Shown in pieces: positions 1 to 8,641 of a DNA stretch of 64,000 bases. Source of the stretch: Desulfurobacterium thermolithotrophum DSM 11699 (GTDB lineage Bacteria; Aquificota; Aquificia; Desulfurobacteriales; Desulfurobacteriaceae). The position numbers and the translations under genes are program-made. Each line of letters starts with the position of its first letter. Within the stretch, counting starts at the first letter, position 1. The stretch is from positions 1-64,000 of the forward strand of contig NC_015185.1 in assembly GCF_000191045.1 (NCBI RefSeq), read 5' to 3'. Below the pieces are notes generated by a model that made no database searches, was not told the origin of the DNA, and saw only the letters and a list, made by a program, of their open reading frames with translations.

Positions 1-39
1 GCCTTAAAATTTAACCAAAATCAAATTAGGGAAATAGTT

Positions 40-1125
40 ATGAAAATTCTACACGTTGATACTGAAAAAGGATGGAGAGGTGGAGAACAACAGCTTTTTT
101 ATTTAGTTAAAGGTTTAAAGGAAAAAGGAATAGAATCTGCTATTGCATGTAGAAAAGGAGACGAACTGGAAAAAAAGTGTAAAGAAAGCGGCTTTACAAC
201 CATTCCTCTTTCCGGAAGGCAGTTTGAGGATATCTTTAGAATCGGAATAGTAGGAAAAGAGTTTGACATAATCCACGCTCACGCAGCAAAAGCTCACACG
301 ATATCTGCTCTTTCAAAAAAATTTCACCAAAAACCTGTCATCTATACAAGAAGGGTTGATTACTTACCAAAGAAAAACAGAGTAACCGCTCTTAAATACA
401 GATTGACAGACAAGGTAGTGGCAATTTCTAAGTATGTAAAAGAAGTCCTTGAAGAATCTATTAAAATTCCAACTGATAAATTAAGTGTTATTTACTCTGC
501 TGTTGATACAGAAATTGAAAAAAACGTTGATTATGAAAAAGTAGAGAGAATAAAAAAAGAGTTAAAAGGAAAACCTCTCATAGGCACAGCAGCTGCTCTT
601 ACACAGCAAAAAAACATTCCAAACTTTATAGAAGCAGCAAAAATTCTTATCAAAAGATATCCAGAAGCTAAGTTTGTTGTAGCAGGAGAAGGAAAGCTAA
701 GAAAAGAGCTCCAGTCGTTAATAGAAAGGTTAAATCTACAGGAAAACTTTAAACTCTTAGGTTTTAAAAAAGACATTCAAAACTACATAAAAGCATTTGA
801 CATATTCGTTCTTCCTTCAGATTTTGAAGGACTTGGAAGTTCTATTCTAATAGCAATGTTTCTGAAAGTACCGGTTGTTTCAACCGATGCCGGTGGTACC
901 AAAGAAGTTGTAATTGATGGAAAAACAGGAATTCTTGTTCCAAAGAAAAATCCACAAGCTCTTGCAGAGGGAATCTTAAGACTTTTAGAAGATGAAAAGC
1001 TAAAAGAACAAGTCACTTCAAATGCCTACAGTATGGTTATGGATAAGTTTTCTGTTGATAAAATGGTAGATGCATATATTGCTCTTTATGGAGAGGTAAT
1101 CAAAAGTGGAAAAAACTTGGGATAA
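40..1125 (+). CDS. Glycosyltransferase family 4 (GT-B fold)
   Basis: A 361-residue protein with the layout of a retaining GT4 enzyme that moves a sugar from a nucleotide-sugar donor to a lipid or polysaccharide acceptor at the cytoplasmic face of the membrane. The N-terminal half opens with ILHVDTEKGWRGGEQ, the glycine-rich acceptor-side loop of the family. The C-terminal half has VVAGEGKLRKEL and FEGLGSSILIAM followed by VVSTDAGGTKE, the donor-binding region. In most GT4 enzymes this segment carries an E-x7-E motif; here the second Glu position is Ile, so donor handling may differ. The ATG follows a weak GGGAA site. The end overlaps the dnaA start by 20 bases, so the two are probably co-transcribed. 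The substrate cannot be told from sequence. Confidence 0.85.
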   Translation: MKILHVDTEKGWRGGEQQLFYLVKGLKEKGIESAIACRKGDELEKKCKESGFTTIPLSGRQFEDIFRIGIVGKEFDIIHAHAAKAHTISALSKKFHQKPVIYTRRVDYLPKKNRVTALKYRLTDKVVAISKYVKEVLEESIKIPTDKLSVIYSAVDTEIEKNVDYEKVERIKKELKGKPLIGTAAALTQQKNIPNFIEAAKILIKRYPEAKFVVAGEGKLRKELQSLIERLNLQENFKLLGFKKDIQNYIKAFDIFVLPSDFEGLGSSILIAMFLKVPVVSTDAGGTKEVVIDGKTGILVPKKNPQALAEGILRLLEDEKLKEQVTSNAYSMVMDKFSVDKMVDAYIALYGEVIKSGKNLG

Positions 1126-2515
1126 ATGCCTAAGAGAAATAAGAAAAGAAGTAAAACCCCAACTTTATAAAACTATGTTCAAAGACTTAAAAGTTGTATC
1201 TATTGACTCAGGAGTTTTAAAACTAAAAGCAAAAGATAGAATAGTAAAAGAGTATCTTGAGAAAAATTATCTAAACGTGATAAAAGAAGTCGTTTCAAAA
1301 GAATTTGGAAGACAATTAGATGTGGCAATCGTACTAGCAGAAGATATTCATAAACCTCTCCAGTTAGAACTTAACCTCTTTGAAGTTAAGAAAAGAAAAG
1401 AAAATTTAGAATCAAACCTTAATCCTAAGTACACTTTTGAAAATTTCGTAGTAGGAGCAAATAACCAATTTGCTCATGCTGCAGCAGTAGCAGTAGCAGA
1501 AAATCCTGGCAAAGCTTATAATCCTCTATTTATCTATGGTGGGGTAGGACTTGGGAAAACCCACCTTATGCAAGCAATTGGGAATTTTATAAAAAATGTC
1601 TCTCCTTCAAAAACAGTTGTTTACATAACCACTGAAAGCTTCATGAATGAACTGATTGATGCTCTAAAAAATGACAAAATGACTGAATTTAGAGAAAAAT
1701 ATAGAACAGTAGACGTTCTTTTAATAGACGATATACAGTTTATTAGTGGCAAAGATGGAACACAAATAGAGTTTTTCCACACCTTTAATGCTCTTTACGA
1801 TGCAGGAAAACAGGTAGTCTTAACCAGTGATAGACCCCCTAAGGATATTCCAATGCTTACAGAAAGACTTAGAAGTCGTTTTGAATGGGGATTAATTGCA
1901 GATATACAACCGCCAGATTTTGAAACAAGAATTGCAATACTGAGAAGAAAAGCAGAAGCAGAAGGAATAGAAGTAGAAGACAGTATACTCAAGTTGATAG
2001 CAAACATTATAAAGTCAAACATTAGACAACTTGAGGGAGCTCTAACAAAACTTAAAGCAAAAGCAACCTTAGAAGGTAAACCTATAAACGAAGAACTTGT
2101 AAAAGAACTCTTCTCTGAAACCACCTTTACAAACTTAAAAAATACCTCTACAAAAAAATTACCAATAGAAAAAATAAAAAAAGTCGTGTGCGAAGAATTT
2201 AAAATTGAAATGAAACAAATGGAAGGAACTTCCAGAAAAAAGCAAATAGCTTTAGCTAGACAAATAGCAATGTATTTAGCAAGAAAGTTAGGAAACTTTT
2301 CTTACTCTAAAATAGCTTCTGCTTTTAATAGAGATGACCATACTACAGTTATTCATGCAGTCCATAAGATAGAAGAGATGAGAAAGAAAAATCCTAATCT
2401 AAACCAAATAATCATGGAGCTTGAAGTTCGTTTAGAAGAGTTCTCACAAGATGTTGATGAAGTTATCCACAGGAGTGTGGATAAGTATGTGGATAAGTAT
2501 GTGGATAAGTCGTAA
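1106..2515 (+). CDS. dnaA: Chromosomal replication initiator DnaA
   Basis: DnaA binds its boxes at the origin as an ATP complex, melts the adjacent AT-rich DNA and loads the helicase. All four domains are visible in 469 residues: an N-terminal domain (about 1-80), a short linker, the AAA+ domain with Walker A GGVGLGKTH near residue 145 and Walker B LLIDDIQF near 210, and the C-terminal helix-turn-helix with the signature SKIASAFNRDDHTTVIHA near 405-425. The protein ends in an odd tail with VDKY repeated twice and then VDKS. This tail is the translation of DnaA boxes that lie inside the coding region, and is probably dispensable for function. Translation starts inside the preceding glycosyltransferase gene. 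Confidence 0.98.
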   Translation: MEKTWDKCLREIRKEVKPQLYKTMFKDLKVVSIDSGVLKLKAKDRIVKEYLEKNYLNVIKEVVSKEFGRQLDVAIVLAEDIHKPLQLELNLFEVKKRKENLESNLNPKYTFENFVVGANNQFAHAAAVAVAENPGKAYNPLFIYGGVGLGKTHLMQAIGNFIKNVSPSKTVVYITTESFMNELIDALKNDKMTEFREKYRTVDVLLIDDIQFISGKDGTQIEFFHTFNALYDAGKQVVLTSDRPPKDIPMLTERLRSRFEWGLIADIQPPDFETRIAILRRKAEAEGIEVEDSILKLIANIIKSNIRQLEGALTKLKAKATLEGKPINEELVKELFSETTFTNLKNTSTKKLPIEKIKKVVCEEFKIEMKQMEGTSRKKQIALARQIAMYLARKLGNFSYSKIASAFNRDDHTTVIHAVHKIEEMRKKNPNLNQIIMELEVRLEEFSQDVDEVIHRSVDKYVDKYVDKS

Positions 2516-2619
2516 AGATGTGGATAACTATAAATGGTACCCCTGTTATCCACACTAATTTGAGTTATCCACAGAAGTTATCCACAAAAGTTATCCACAA
2601 TTTTTGTGAGTTATCCACA
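2463..2619. other. oriC: Chromosomal origin oriC: ten perfect DnaA boxes
   Basis: The 9-mer TTATCCACA occurs ten times without mismatch. On the plus strand it starts at 2463, 2546, 2565, 2578, 2591 and 2611. On the minus strand it covers 2476-2484, 2488-2496, 2500-2508 and 2519-2527. The boxes from 2476 on form two oppositely oriented arrays around a centre near 2537, with spacings of 12, 12 and 19 on the left and 19, 13, 13 and 20 on the right. The first four boxes lie inside dnaA, whose stop codon ends at 2515. The position between dnaA and dnaN is the usual bacterial origin location. Confidence 0.96.
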
Positions 2620-2683
2620 ACTTGTGAAAAAAGGTTGTTGAAACACAAAGGTTAAACAAACCATTGCACTTTTTTTGTGCACC

Positions 2684-2735
2684 TTACTACTACTATATAT
2701 AATTACTTAGTATAAATACTTATAGGAGGATAGTA
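2684..2735 (+). promoter_or_regulatory. Candidate DNA-unwinding element and dnaN promoter
   Basis: Downstream of the box array lies TTACTACTACTA at 2684-2695, followed by an AT-rich run. On the complementary strand this reads as repeated GAT triplets in the 3' to 5' sense, the form of the DnaA-trio element to which DnaA binds as single strand. A -10 hexamer TATAAT at 2698-2703 with TTGTGC 17 bases upstream would serve as a dnaN promoter, and AGGAGG precedes the dnaN ATG. An inverted repeat, TGCAC-T7-GTGCA, sits at 2665-2681. The roles are inferred from position and motif only. The trio lies about 65 bases from the last perfect box, further than in Bacillus subtilis. Confidence 0.5.
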
Positions 2736-3833
2736 ATGAAAATAAGGATTAGTAGTAATAATATTAAGAGTGCTGTGAAAAAAGTTTTTTCCGCTGCGGA
2801 TAAAAGAGGTAATATTCCAATTCTTTCCAATATTCTTTTTGAAGCTGAAGACAATATTTTAAAGCTCACTGCAACAAATCTTGAAATTGGAGTTTCTACT
2901 TTTATTGATTGTGAAGTAACTGAATCTGGAAAAACTACAGTTAATGCTCAAAAATGTGCAAAACTCTTTTCAAGTCTCATTGGAGAAGAGTTTGAGGTTG
3001 AAACTGATGATAGTAAACTAATTGTTAAATCTGCAAATTCCCGTTTTTCCTTAGCAACTCTTCCTCCTGAAGAGTTTCCTGAAATTGAGTTTCCCGAATC
3101 GTTTGGAGTAAAGTTATCTTCTTCTGATATCGATAGAGCAATTAAGAAGGTTTCTTACGCCGTTAGTAAAGACGAAGCACGTTACATCCTTACCGGTGTT
3201 TATTTTCGCTCTTTTGGAGATAAAATACATGCAGTAGCTACTGATGGTCATAGATTAGCTCTTTTTGAAATGAAAGCGGAAGCAGAAGAGTTTTCTTCTA
3301 TTATTCCAAGAAAAGCTCTTTCTGAACTTAAGAAACTTCTTAAAGAAAGTGATGAAATTGAGCTTCTTGGGAAAGAGAACAAGATTTTTTTCCGTATTGG
3401 AGATACTCTATTTTGGAGCTCTGTAATAGATGGAGAATATCCTGATTACATGGCTGTTATACCTGAGGATAATCCATTAGAATGCATAGCTATTAGAGAA
3501 GAACTTGTTAACGCTCTTAAAGAGGTTTCTGTTATTTACGATAAAGAAGAAATAAGAGCAGTTATACTTAACCTCACTCCTGGCAATTTAAGGTTAATAG
3601 CAAGGAAGATGGAACTCGACTCGGCATCCGAAGAAGCTGAAGTAAACATACCTGTTGAGTATAGCGGAGAAGAGTTTGAGATAGGTTTCAATATAAATCA
3701 TCTTCTTGAAGCCGTTTCTTCCTTTGATGGAGATACTATTAAAATTTTAATGGATCAGCCTATTTCTCCAGTTTTAATTGTTTCAGAAGAAGAACCTGAG
3801 CTAAAAAATGTAATAATGCCTATGAAGGTGTAA
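2736..3833 (+). CDS. dnaN: DNA polymerase III sliding clamp (beta subunit)
   Basis: The beta clamp is a ring-shaped dimer that tethers DNA polymerase III and repair enzymes to DNA. At 365 residues the length is normal for three clamp domains of about 120 residues. Recognisable features are the N-terminal NIPILSNILFE region, VATDGHRLALFEM in domain 2 near residue 170, SSVIDGEYPDY near 230, and the C-terminal PVLIVSE and NVIMPMKV ending, which forms the partner-binding pocket. An AGGAGG site precedes the ATG. It follows the origin directly and starts a plus-strand run with pgsA, plsY, ispA and dxs. Confidence 0.97.
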   Translation: MKIRISSNNIKSAVKKVFSAADKRGNIPILSNILFEAEDNILKLTATNLEIGVSTFIDCEVTESGKTTVNAQKCAKLFSSLIGEEFEVETDDSKLIVKSANSRFSLATLPPEEFPEIEFPESFGVKLSSSDIDRAIKKVSYAVSKDEARYILTGVYFRSFGDKIHAVATDGHRLALFEMKAEAEEFSSIIPRKALSELKKLLKESDEIELLGKENKIFFRIGDTLFWSSVIDGEYPDYMAVIPEDNPLECIAIREELVNALKEVSVIYDKEEIRAVILNLTPGNLRLIARKMELDSASEEAEVNIPVEYSGEEFEIGFNINHLLEAVSSFDGDTIKILMDQPISPVLIVSEEEPELKNVIMPMKV

Positions 3834-3836
3834 CTT

Positions 3837-4364
3837 ATGGGAAAAGTTAAAACTATTCCCAACTTTTTAACCTTAATAAGAATTTTCCTTTTACCATTTG
3901 TAGTTTTTTCAATCATAAGTAAGCAGTTTTTTGTTGCTCTTGTCTTATTTGTACTTAGCGCTGTTACAGATTTTCTTGATGGTTACATTGCAAGAAAACA
4001 AAAGAGCATTACCAGTCTTGGAATGTTGCTTGATCCTGTAGCAGATAAACTTTTAACCTCATCAACTCTTATATCTCTTGCTTATGTTAAACTGTGTGAT
4101 CCTTATTCTGTTATTGCAATAGTTGGAAGAGAGGAAGCAGTAACAGGAATGAGAGCAATAGCTGCCTCAAGGGGATTAGTAATTCCCGCATCTAAAGGGG
4201 GAAAGATAAAAACAACCTTGATAATGATTTCTATTATTCTTTTACTTTCTGGATTAAAGAATGTAGGAGAAGTTTTTCTTATAGTTTCGGCTGGAGTTGC
4301 TCTTTATACAGGTTTTGTTTATTTCATAAGATTTTTCGAAAGTTTCGGGGAGGAAGATGATTGA
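3837..4364 (+). CDS. pgsA: CDP-diacylglycerol-glycerol-3-phosphate phosphatidyltransferase
   Basis: This enzyme makes phosphatidylglycerol phosphate from CDP-diacylglycerol and glycerol 3-phosphate, the committed step to phosphatidylglycerol. The CDP-alcohol phosphotransferase signature DG-x2-AR-x8-G-x3-D-x3-D is complete: it begins at DGYIARK near residue 49 and ends at GMLLDPVAD. Several hydrophobic segments place the 175-residue protein in the inner membrane. It starts three bases after dnaN and overlaps plsY by eight bases, so a phospholipid operon is likely. The close relative phosphatidylserine synthase is less likely, given the length and the PNFLTLIRI start typical of PgsA. Confidence 0.93.
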   Translation: MGKVKTIPNFLTLIRIFLLPFVVFSIISKQFFVALVLFVLSAVTDFLDGYIARKQKSITSLGMLLDPVADKLLTSSTLISLAYVKLCDPYSVIAIVGREEAVTGMRAIAASRGLVIPASKGGKIKTTLIMISIILLLSGLKNVGEVFLIVSAGVALYTGFVYFIRFFESFGEEDD

Positions 4365-4947
4365 CTCTATAGTTATTTTGTATAGCTTTTTAGCCTTTCT
4401 TTTTGGTTCTATTCCTTTTGGTTATGTTATTGGAAAGTTAAAGGGAGTTGATGTCAGACAACATGGAAGTGGAAATATCGGAGCCACAAATGTTTCAAGA
4501 GTTTTAGGGAAAAAGTATGGTGCTTTTGTTCTTTTCTTAGATGCTTTAAAAGGTTTTCTTCCTGTTTTTATTCTAAAGTTTTTAGGCTATCCTCTCGAGT
4601 ACCAGGTTCTTGCAGGATTTTTTGCGATTTTAGGACACTGCTTTTCGCCTTTTCTCAAATTTAAAGGAGGAAAGGGAGTTGCTACAGGTTTAGGTGTTTT
4701 TCTCGTTATTTCTCCAAAGGTAACTTTTATTGTTCTTGGTATTTTCTTTTCAGTTTTTTTCTTAACTCGTTATGTTTCTTTAAGTTCGATAATTGCAGCA
4801 CTTTCATATCCAATAATCTTTAGGTTCCTTGAAAAGCCTTCAGAATTTACGTCTCTTTTGGTATTCTTAACTGCGTTTGTTGTTGTAGGAAAACATTATC
4901 AAAACATCATAAGGTTGTTAAAAGGTGAAGAGAAGAGGTTTAAGTAA
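4357..4947 (+). CDS. plsY: Acyl-phosphate:glycerol-3-phosphate acyltransferase
   Basis: PlsY is an inner-membrane enzyme that puts the first acyl chain on glycerol 3-phosphate, using acyl phosphate as donor. The family markers are present: GSIPFGYVIGK near residue 17, GSGNIGATNVSR near 37, GHCFSPFLKFKGGKGVATG near 93-110, and a late GKHYQNIIRLLKG. At 196 residues with several hydrophobic segments the length is normal. It overlaps pgsA upstream, and its stop shares a base with the ispA start, which indicates translational coupling. The PlsX partner that supplies acyl phosphate is not in the window. The later acyltransferase (plsC) is at 29.8 kb. Confidence 0.95.
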   Translation: MIDSIVILYSFLAFLFGSIPFGYVIGKLKGVDVRQHGSGNIGATNVSRVLGKKYGAFVLFLDALKGFLPVFILKFLGYPLEYQVLAGFFAILGHCFSPFLKFKGGKGVATGLGVFLVISPKVTFIVLGIFFSVFFLTRYVSLSSIIAALSYPIIFRFLEKPSEFTSLLVFLTAFVVVGKHYQNIIRLLKGEEKRFK

Positions 4948-5831
4948 TGGAACTTAAAGAATATCTAAAAGAAAGAAAAGCCATAATAGATAGAGAAATT
5001 CTTAAATATTTACCTTCTGTTCCACCTTTTGGAAAAAGACTTTACGAGGCTGTGAAGTATTCTTTAACTGTCGGTGGTAAGAGGTTAAGGCCTATTCTTT
5101 GTATGGCAGGGTGCGAGGTTGTCGGAGGAAATTACGAAGAAGCATTAACTCCAGCTTGTGCAATAGAGATGATACATACTTATTCTTTAATTCACGATGA
5201 TTTACCAGCTATGGATAATGATACGCTTAGAAGAGGTCATCCTACTACTTGGTATAAGTTTGATGAAGCTACTGCTATCTTGGCAGGAGACGCTCTTTTA
5301 AATAGAGCTTTTGAAGTTCTGTCTCAGTGGAATTTTGATTGTGATAGAAAGATAAAGGTAATTGAGGAAATTTCAAAGGCTTCTGGAATGCTTGGAATGG
5401 TCTTAGGACAGCAGTGTGATATGGATGCTGAGGGACGTAAAGATGTAACGTTGGAAGAACTTCTTTTTATACATAGACATAAGACTGGAAGACTTATAAC
5501 TGCTTCTGTTGTTTCAGGTGGAATTACTGGAGGAGGAAGTGAAGAAGAAATTGGAACTCTTAAAAAGTATGGAGATAGCATAGGTTTAGCATTTCAGATA
5601 ATAGACGATGTTCTTGATGTTATTGGAGATCAAAATAAAATCGGAAAGAACGTTGGTTCAGACTTGGAAAAAGGGAAAGTTACGTTCGTTACTTTTTTTG
5701 GTGTTGATGGTGCGAAAAGAAAAGCAAGAGAAGAAATTGAAAAGGCTATTTCTGCATTAGAGTTATTTCCTGCTAAAAAGAATGAACTTCTTAAAAAATT
5801 AGCACACTTTATAGTTGAAAGAGAATATTAA
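4947..5831 (+). CDS. ispA: Polyprenyl diphosphate synthase (farnesyl/geranylgeranyl type)
   Basis: This enzyme condenses isopentenyl diphosphate with allylic diphosphates to give C15 or C20 prenyl chains. The 294-residue protein has GGKRLRPILC near residue 44, the first aspartate-rich motif DDLPAMDND near 85-93 with the two-residue insertion typical of bacterial farnesyl synthases, and the second, DDVLDVIGD, near 217. The length fits short-chain synthases rather than the octaprenyl type. It lies directly upstream of dxs, the first enzyme of the MEP route that supplies its substrates, and ispH is at 30.5 kb. Exact chain length is not predictable here. Confidence 0.93.
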   Translation: MELKEYLKERKAIIDREILKYLPSVPPFGKRLYEAVKYSLTVGGKRLRPILCMAGCEVVGGNYEEALTPACAIEMIHTYSLIHDDLPAMDNDTLRRGHPTTWYKFDEATAILAGDALLNRAFEVLSQWNFDCDRKIKVIEEISKASGMLGMVLGQQCDMDAEGRKDVTLEELLFIHRHKTGRLITASVVSGGITGGGSEEEIGTLKKYGDSIGLAFQIIDDVLDVIGDQNKIGKNVGSDLEKGKVTFVTFFGVDGAKRKAREEIEKAISALELFPAKKNELLKKLAHFIVEREY

Positions 5832-5845
5832 AGGAGGTTTTCTGT

Positions 5846-7705
5846 TTGGTTTTAGAAAGAGTAAATTCTCCAGATGATGTGAAAAAGCTTTCGACAGAAG
5901 AGCTTAGGCAGTTGGCTCAAGACGTTAGAAAGTTCATTATAGATGTTGTAACAAAGACTGGTGGTCATCTTGCTTCTTCTCTTGGAGTAGTTGAGCTTAC
6001 CCTTGCGTTGCTAAAAGTTTTTTCTCCCCCAAAGGATGAAATTATCTGGGATGTTGGACACCAATCCTATCCTTACAAAATCCTTACAGGAAGAAAAGAG
6101 AAGTTCTATACTCTTAGGCAGTATGGAGGCATTTCTGGTTTTCCTTCAATAAAGGAAAGTCCTTATGATGTTTTTGGAGTAGGACATAGTAGCACTTCCA
6201 TTTCTGCTGCTCTTGGTATAAGAGTGGGAAAGAAGTTAAAAGGTGAAGAAGGGCATGTTATAGCAGTTATTGGAGATGGTGCTCTAACTGCTGGTGAAGC
6301 TTATGAAGGTTTAAATAATGCCGGTCAACTTGGAGAAGACTTAATTGTTATTCTCAATGACAATGAGATGTCTATATCAAAAAATATTGGGGCAATTTCA
6401 AATTACCTTACAAAGGTAACAACTGGAGAATTCTTAAGAAAAGCAAAACATCGTCTTGAAGAAGTAACAAAAAAAATATTTGGTGAAAAGGTTTATAAAG
6501 GTCTTAAAAGAGTTGAAGACTTAATAGTTAAGGGACTTTTTCCTCCAGGAATGCTTTTTGAAGAGTTAGGATTTAGATATGTGGGACCAATAGACGGTCA
6601 TGATCTTGATACTTTAATTGTTACTCTTGAAAATGTTTCAAAAATGAGTGGTCCTACACTCGTTCATGTTATAACTAAGAAAGGAAAAGGATACGAACCA
6701 GCCGAAGAAAAACCTGAAAGATTCCACGGTATTTCTCCAAAAAAGACAAATTCTGACAGTAAACAACCAACATACACTGAGGTTTTTTCAAAAACACTAA
6801 TAGAAATTGGAAAAAAGTATAAGGACATTGTTGCAATAACTGCTGCAATGCCTTCTGGAACTGGACTTGATAAGTTTAAAGAAGTATTTCCAGAAAGATA
6901 TTATGATGTAGGTATAGCAGAACAACATGCTGTTACCTTTGCAGCAGGAATGGCTAAAAAAGGATTAAAACCTGTTGTTGCAATATATTCAACATTTTTG
7001 CAAAGAGCTTTTGATCAGATAGTTCACGATGTAGCTCTTCAGGAGCTTCCAGTAGTTTTTGCAATTGACAGAGCAGGGCTTGTAGGAGAAGATGGCGCTA
7101 CACATCACGGAGCTTTTGACCTTTCATATCTCAGAATTATTCCAAATATGGTTGTTGCAGTTCCAAAAGATGAAGAAGAGCTAAGACATTTACTTTACAC
7201 AGCAGTAAGATCTAATAAACCTTTTGCTGTTCGCTATCCAAGAGGTAGAGGTTACGGGGTTTTGTTAAGAGAACCTCTTTATGAAATCCCTATTGGGACG
7301 TGGGAAGTTTTAAGGAAAGGAAAAGACATGGCAATTCTTGCAAATGGTTGGACTGTTTATCAGGCTCTTGATGCTGCCAAAGAGCTAGAAAAGTTAGGAA
7401 TTTCTGTAACTGTTGTAAATGCAAGATACGTTAAACCTCTTGATGAAGTTCTTCTAAGGGAATTAGCTAAGGAATATGAGTTGATTTTAACTGTTGAGGA
7501 AAACACAGTAAAGGGAGGTTTTGGTTCAACTGTTGATGAATTTTTAGCTCCTTGGTATCAAGGAAAACTTGTAAATATTGGTCTTCCAGATGAGTTTATT
7601 GAACATGGAGATCAAAATCTTCTAAGACGTTTAGCTGGAATAGATAAAGAAGGAATAAAGAAAAAGGTAATGGAGTTCTTAAAGAAAAGAGCATCAAGTT
7701 TGTAA
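5846..7705 (+). CDS. dxs: 1-deoxy-D-xylulose-5-phosphate synthase
   Basis: DXS is a thiamine-diphosphate transketolase-like enzyme that joins pyruvate and glyceraldehyde 3-phosphate, the entry step of the MEP isoprenoid route. The 619-residue protein has GGHLASSLGVVELT near residue 40, the thiamine-binding GDGALTAGEAYEGLNNAG near 145, and the catalytic-glutamate segment DVGIAEQHAVTFAAGMA near 360, then the C-terminal transketolase domain. The start is TTG, eight bases after an AAGGAGG site, and directly precedes the conserved N-terminus. The gene converges with pdxA, and the two coding regions overlap by 12 bases at their ends. Confidence 0.97.
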   Translation: MVLERVNSPDDVKKLSTEELRQLAQDVRKFIIDVVTKTGGHLASSLGVVELTLALLKVFSPPKDEIIWDVGHQSYPYKILTGRKEKFYTLRQYGGISGFPSIKESPYDVFGVGHSSTSISAALGIRVGKKLKGEEGHVIAVIGDGALTAGEAYEGLNNAGQLGEDLIVILNDNEMSISKNIGAISNYLTKVTTGEFLRKAKHRLEEVTKKIFGEKVYKGLKRVEDLIVKGLFPPGMLFEELGFRYVGPIDGHDLDTLIVTLENVSKMSGPTLVHVITKKGKGYEPAEEKPERFHGISPKKTNSDSKQPTYTEVFSKTLIEIGKKYKDIVAITAAMPSGTGLDKFKEVFPERYYDVGIAEQHAVTFAAGMAKKGLKPVVAIYSTFLQRAFDQIVHDVALQELPVVFAIDRAGLVGEDGATHHGAFDLSYLRIIPNMVVAVPKDEEELRHLLYTAVRSNKPFAVRYPRGRGYGVLLREPLYEIPIGTWEVLRKGKDMAILANGWTVYQALDAAKELEKLGISVTVVNARYVKPLDEVLLRELAKEYELILTVEENTVKGGFGSTVDEFLAPWYQGKLVNIGLPDEFIEHGDQNLLRRLAGIDKEGIKKKVMEFLKKRASSL

Positions 7706-8641
7706 GTCAAGGGCCATTTTAACAGCAGTTTTAAAACTTTCAGAATCTGCTATTCCCTTTCCAGCTATGTCGTAAGCTGTTCCATGGTCAACAGAAGTTC
7801 TTACTACTGGAAGTCCAAGAGTTACATTTACTGAATTTCCAAAACCTAAAAGTTTAATTGGAATTAGTCCCTGGTCGTGATACATACAGAGGACGACGTC
7901 AAATTCTCCTTTTAGAGCTCTTACAAAGACAGTGTCTGACGAGATAGCTCCATTTACATTTATTCCTTTTCTTTTTGCTTCTTTAACTGCCGGATTGATT
8001 ATTTTTATCTCTTCATCTCCAAATAATCCATTTTCTCCAGCATGGGGGTTTAAAGCAGCAACAGCTATTTTGGGTGAGTTTAGAGATTTATGGATTAGTC
8101 TTAGTTTTGAGAGGATTTTTTCCTTTGAGATAAGCTTAGGTACATCTTTTAAAGCTACGTGAGTTGTAAGAAGGACCACTTTTAACTTTTCATTTGCCAA
8201 CATCATTGCAAATTCAGAGGTTTTAAAAGCATAAGCCAAATATTCTGTATGTCCTGGAAAAGTAAATCCACCAAGTCTTGCAGATTCCTTATTTATTGGA
8301 AGAGTTACTATAGCATTTATTAAACCTTTTTTTGCGTCTTTTACAGCTCTTTCTAAAAATGCAATTTGAGCTTTTCCCGCCTCTTGAGAAACTTTTCCAA
8401 CTTCAAATTTAATCTTGTCAATAACGTTGATAAGATGAGTTCCAGGTTCGTTAATAGGAGAGCTTACCTCTTTAATACTAAATGGAAGTCTTAGTAATTT
8501 AGAATAAAAGCTTAAAACTCCTTTTGAGCCATAGATAAAAATAGGAATGTTAAGAGAGCGAAGAAATGGAAGAGATTTTAAAAGTATTTCGCTTCCTATC
8601 CCTGCAGGATCTCCAAGTGTTATTCCTATTGCTCGTTGTAT
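7694..8641 (-). CDS. pdxA: 4-hydroxythreonine-4-phosphate dehydrogenase, apparent AUA start
   Basis: PdxA oxidises 4-phospho-hydroxy-L-threonine in the DXP-dependent vitamin B6 pathway. Reading from 8641 gives 315 residues, normal for the family. The protein has [14 protein letters not shown] at residues 6-19, [36 protein letters not shown] and [12 protein letters not shown] with the metal-binding His and Asp. No ATG, GTG or TTG occurs in frame before the conserved motif; the first is a TTG at 8239, which would remove the N-terminal 134 residues. The best start is ATA at 8641-8639, seven bases after GGAGG, inside the end of ribBA. Its substrate pathway uses deoxyxylulose phosphate made by the converging dxs. 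Confidence 0.93.
   Translation of the reverse strand: MQRAIGITLGDPAGIGSEILLKSLPFLRSLNIPIFIYGSKGVLSFYSKLLRLPFSIKEVSSPINEPGTHLINVIDKIKFEVGKVSQEAGKAQIAFLERAVKDAKKGLINAIVTLPINKESARLGGFTFPGHTEYLAYAFKTSEFAMMLANEKLKVVLLTTHVALKDVPKLISKEKILSKLRLIHKSLNSPKIAVAALNPHAGENGLFGDEEIKIINPAVKEAKRKGINVNGAISSDTVFVRALKGEFDVVLCMYHDQGLIPIKLLGFGNSVNVTLGLPVVRTSVDHGTAYDIAGKGIADSESFKTAVKMALDLQT

Noticed and set aside
2353-2553. Minus-strand ORF across the end of dnaA and the box array
   Set aside because: Its repeated residues are the mirror of the DnaA boxes and the dnaA end; no family match and no ribosome-binding site.
7694-8239. pdxA as a truncated 181-residue gene starting at TTG 8239
   Set aside because: The same frame carries an intact, conserved N-terminus up to 8641, so the short form is an artefact of requiring a standard start codon.
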